Assembly: GCA_016708785.1 (NCBI GenBank)
Contig: JADJFC010000001.1
Span: 496,001-560,000 of the forward strand
Length of the DNA stretch: 64,000 nt
Source of the DNA: Bacteroidota bacterium
GTDB taxonomy: Bacteria; Bacteroidota; Bacteroidia; AKYH767-A; 2013-40CM-41-45
Direction of reading: 5' to 3'
Under the pieces are notes generated by a model that was not told where the DNA came from, ran no database searches, and was given only the letters and a program-made list of their open reading frames with translations. The first letter of the stretch is position 1, and every line of letters begins with the position of its first letter. Position numbers and translations under genes: made by a program. Shown here piece after piece: positions 62,577-64,000 of the stretch.

Positions 62577-64000
62577 TTAGAGTAATTGTAGGTAATAAAG
62601 ACACATGATCAGAACGACCAACGTTCCGGCTAACAGCCATGCAGAGTACGCTTGCACTTTTCCTGACTGCCACACGGATGTTGTTAAAGAAAACACTTGC
62701 GTTGCTTTCCCAATGGTATTTATGAATCCATCGACAATATTCTTATCGAACCATGCAGCCGGCTGAGCGATCAGGTTGAAAATGATTCTCTTTGTCACAA
62801 ACTCATAGATCTCATCGATATATAATTTTCTTTTTAAGGAGATATATACAGAACCAAATTTAGACGCAAGCACTTCTGCTTTGTCATTATCTTTCATAAA
62901 GAAATAAATCGCAAAAAGAATCCCTGTAGAAGACAATGCAATTGGCAATAAAGAAAAATTCCAGTCGGTATGTGCCTCAAGACCGACACCATCTGAAGTA
63001 ACAAACTTCCCAAAAGGAATCAATCCTGCTAAGACAGATCCGAAAGCAAGTATTATTTGAGGTGCAAGCATCGATGAGGTTCCTTCTCCGTGATGCGATT
63101 GTGCATGCGTATTCTCTTCTCCTCTATAAAAGATTGAAAAGAATAAGCGGAACATATAGAACGATGTAAGTCCTGCTGTCACCACTGCTACCCAGAAGAT
63201 CAATTTATCATGATGATATGCTGCCGTCAGAATTTCTTCCTTACTGAAGAATCCGGAAAACGGTGGAATTCCGGAAATAGCAAGACAAGCCAATAAGAAA
63301 GCAATATGTGTGATTGGCAATGACTTTTTCAATCCACCCATGTCCTTAATTTCATTACTATGTACAAAATGAATTACAGTTCCTGCACACAAGAATAATA
63401 GTGCTTTGAAAATTGCATGCGTAAATAAATGGAACATCGATGCCATATAACCTAACCCAGCTTCTCCTCCATAACCCGAAACCCCGAGAGCAAACATCAT
63501 AAAACCGATCTGCGACATAGTTGAATAAGCAAGCACACGCTTAATATCCGTTTGTGTACATGCTATCAAGGCGGCAAATGCAGATGAAAAAACACCTACT
63601 ACTGCGACCACATGTAAAGCGGCAGGACAACTGATTGCATAAACAGGAAACAATCTTGCTACTAAATAAACACCTGCAACAACCATTGTTGCAGCATGGA
63701 TCAATGCTGAAACAGGAGTTGGCCCTTCCATTGCATCCGGTAACCAGACATGCAATGGGAACATTGCAGACTTCCCTGCGCCACCAATGAACACAAGAAC
63801 TAATCCCCACGACAATGCACTGACACCTAAAAAAGACGAGCTGATCGCTGCCTGTAAATGAGGAGATGAACTATCTGTGTAGCGGGCTATGATGTCTTTG
63901 AATTCAAGCGACCCTGAATAATAAGATAAAATCAAAATTCCGGCTAAGAATCCAAGATCTGCAAAACGTGTTACGATGAATGCTTTTTTAGATGCTGCAA
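62577..64000 (-). CDS. nuoL: NADH-quinone oxidoreductase subunit L (5' end outside window)
   Basis: The frame is open to the right edge, so the first ~150 residues of the usual ~630 are missing here; an internal start at 63935 is not the real one, since residues before it (FADLGFLAGILILSYYSG) fit NuoL. Core motif GGAGKSAMFPLHVWLPDAMEGPTPVSALIHAATMVVAGVYLVAR with the proton-path Lys, STMSQIGFMMFALG, and SGIPPFSGFFSKEEIL. The long lateral helix and the last TM at the C-terminus are present. Complex I proton-pumping subunit. Confidence 0.97.
   Translation of the reverse strand, partial: AASKKAFIVTRFADLGFLAGILILSYYSGSLEFKDIIARYTDSSSPHLQAAISSSFLGVSALSWGLVLVFIGGAGKSAMFPLHVWLPDAMEGPTPVSALIHAATMVVAGVYLVARLFPVYAISCPAALHVVAVVGVFSSAFAALIACTQTDIKRVLAYSTMSQIGFMMFALGVSGYGGEAGLGYMASMFHLFTHAIFKALLFLCAGTVIHFVHSNEIKDMGGLKKSLPITHIAFLLACLAISGIPPFSGFFSKEEILTAAYHHDKLIFWVAVVTAGLTSFYMFRLFFSIFYRGEENTHAQSHHGEGTSSMLAPQIILAFGSVLAGLIPFGKFVTSDGVGLEAHTDWNFSLLPIALSSTGILFAIYFFMKDNDKAEVLASKFGSVYISLKRKLYIDEIYEFVTKRIIFNLIAQPAAWFDKNIVDGFINTIGKATQVFSLTTSVWQSGKVQAYSAWLLAGTLVVLIMCLYYLQLL

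Overview
The window comes from a member of the Bacteroidota. The evidence is several secreted proteins with type IX secretion (T9SS) C-terminal sorting domains, OmpA and DUF5723-like surface proteins, promoter-like TAnnTTTG boxes 16-60 bases before start codons, few Shine-Dalgarno sequences, and an AT-rich composition (roughly 40% GC by eye). I cannot place it below class level; an uncultured Chitinophagales/Sphingobacteriia-like genome is a guess.

Layout: 1-6.3 kb, two tandem related T9SS surface proteins. 6.5-11.2 kb, yidC, hppD and a thioredoxin-like lipid/periplasm protein. 11.3-14.0 kb, a small metal-handling cluster (HMA-domain protein, CNGKCH protein, Met/His-rich outer-membrane protein, His-rich periplasmic protein) with a 27-copy TGAAG microsatellite inside it. 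14.0-25.3 kb, a T9SS cargo, purL, a polytopic membrane protein plus amino-acid permease pair, an SDR oxidoreductase, another T9SS cargo and lnt. 25.5-33.0 kb, lpdA, hemH, pabB, tilS, a PH-like membrane protein, lemA and two TPM-domain proteins, mostly overlapping or closely packed. 33.0-37.7 kb, a three-gene ABC importer and a DsbD-type protein. 37.8-47.7 kb, an envelope polysaccharide region (flippase, two Wzz-like proteins, O-antigen ligase/polymerase, glycosyltransferase, lpxD) with a SpoIIE-type phosphatase and rnhB. 47.7-54.6 kb, a three-gene surface operon (DUF3352-like protein, lipoprotein, OmpA-family protein) and a cytochrome c. 54.7-58.8 kb, a PAS histidine kinase, its NarL-type regulator and a lone receiver. 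58.9-59.0 kb, a candidate structured small RNA made of two GUGUGUG-loop units and a strong terminator. 59.3-64.0 kb, the end of the complex I operon (nuoL, nuoM, nuoN and one unknown gene), reading leftward off the right edge.

Two things colour the annotation. First, ten conserved genes carry twelve single-base frame disruptions; in every case restoring one base gives a whole number of codons and the expected family sequence, and many lie in A or T runs. I treat these as probable assembly errors and annotate the full genes. Second, many spacers hold long hairpins built from short repeated words (for example GGTCAAAGGTCAAGG, ACACAGAGAACACTAAG, CTGCGGTTTTTCTGCG), different in each spacer. The most novel-looking item is the tandem-unit RNA candidate at 58886-59029.
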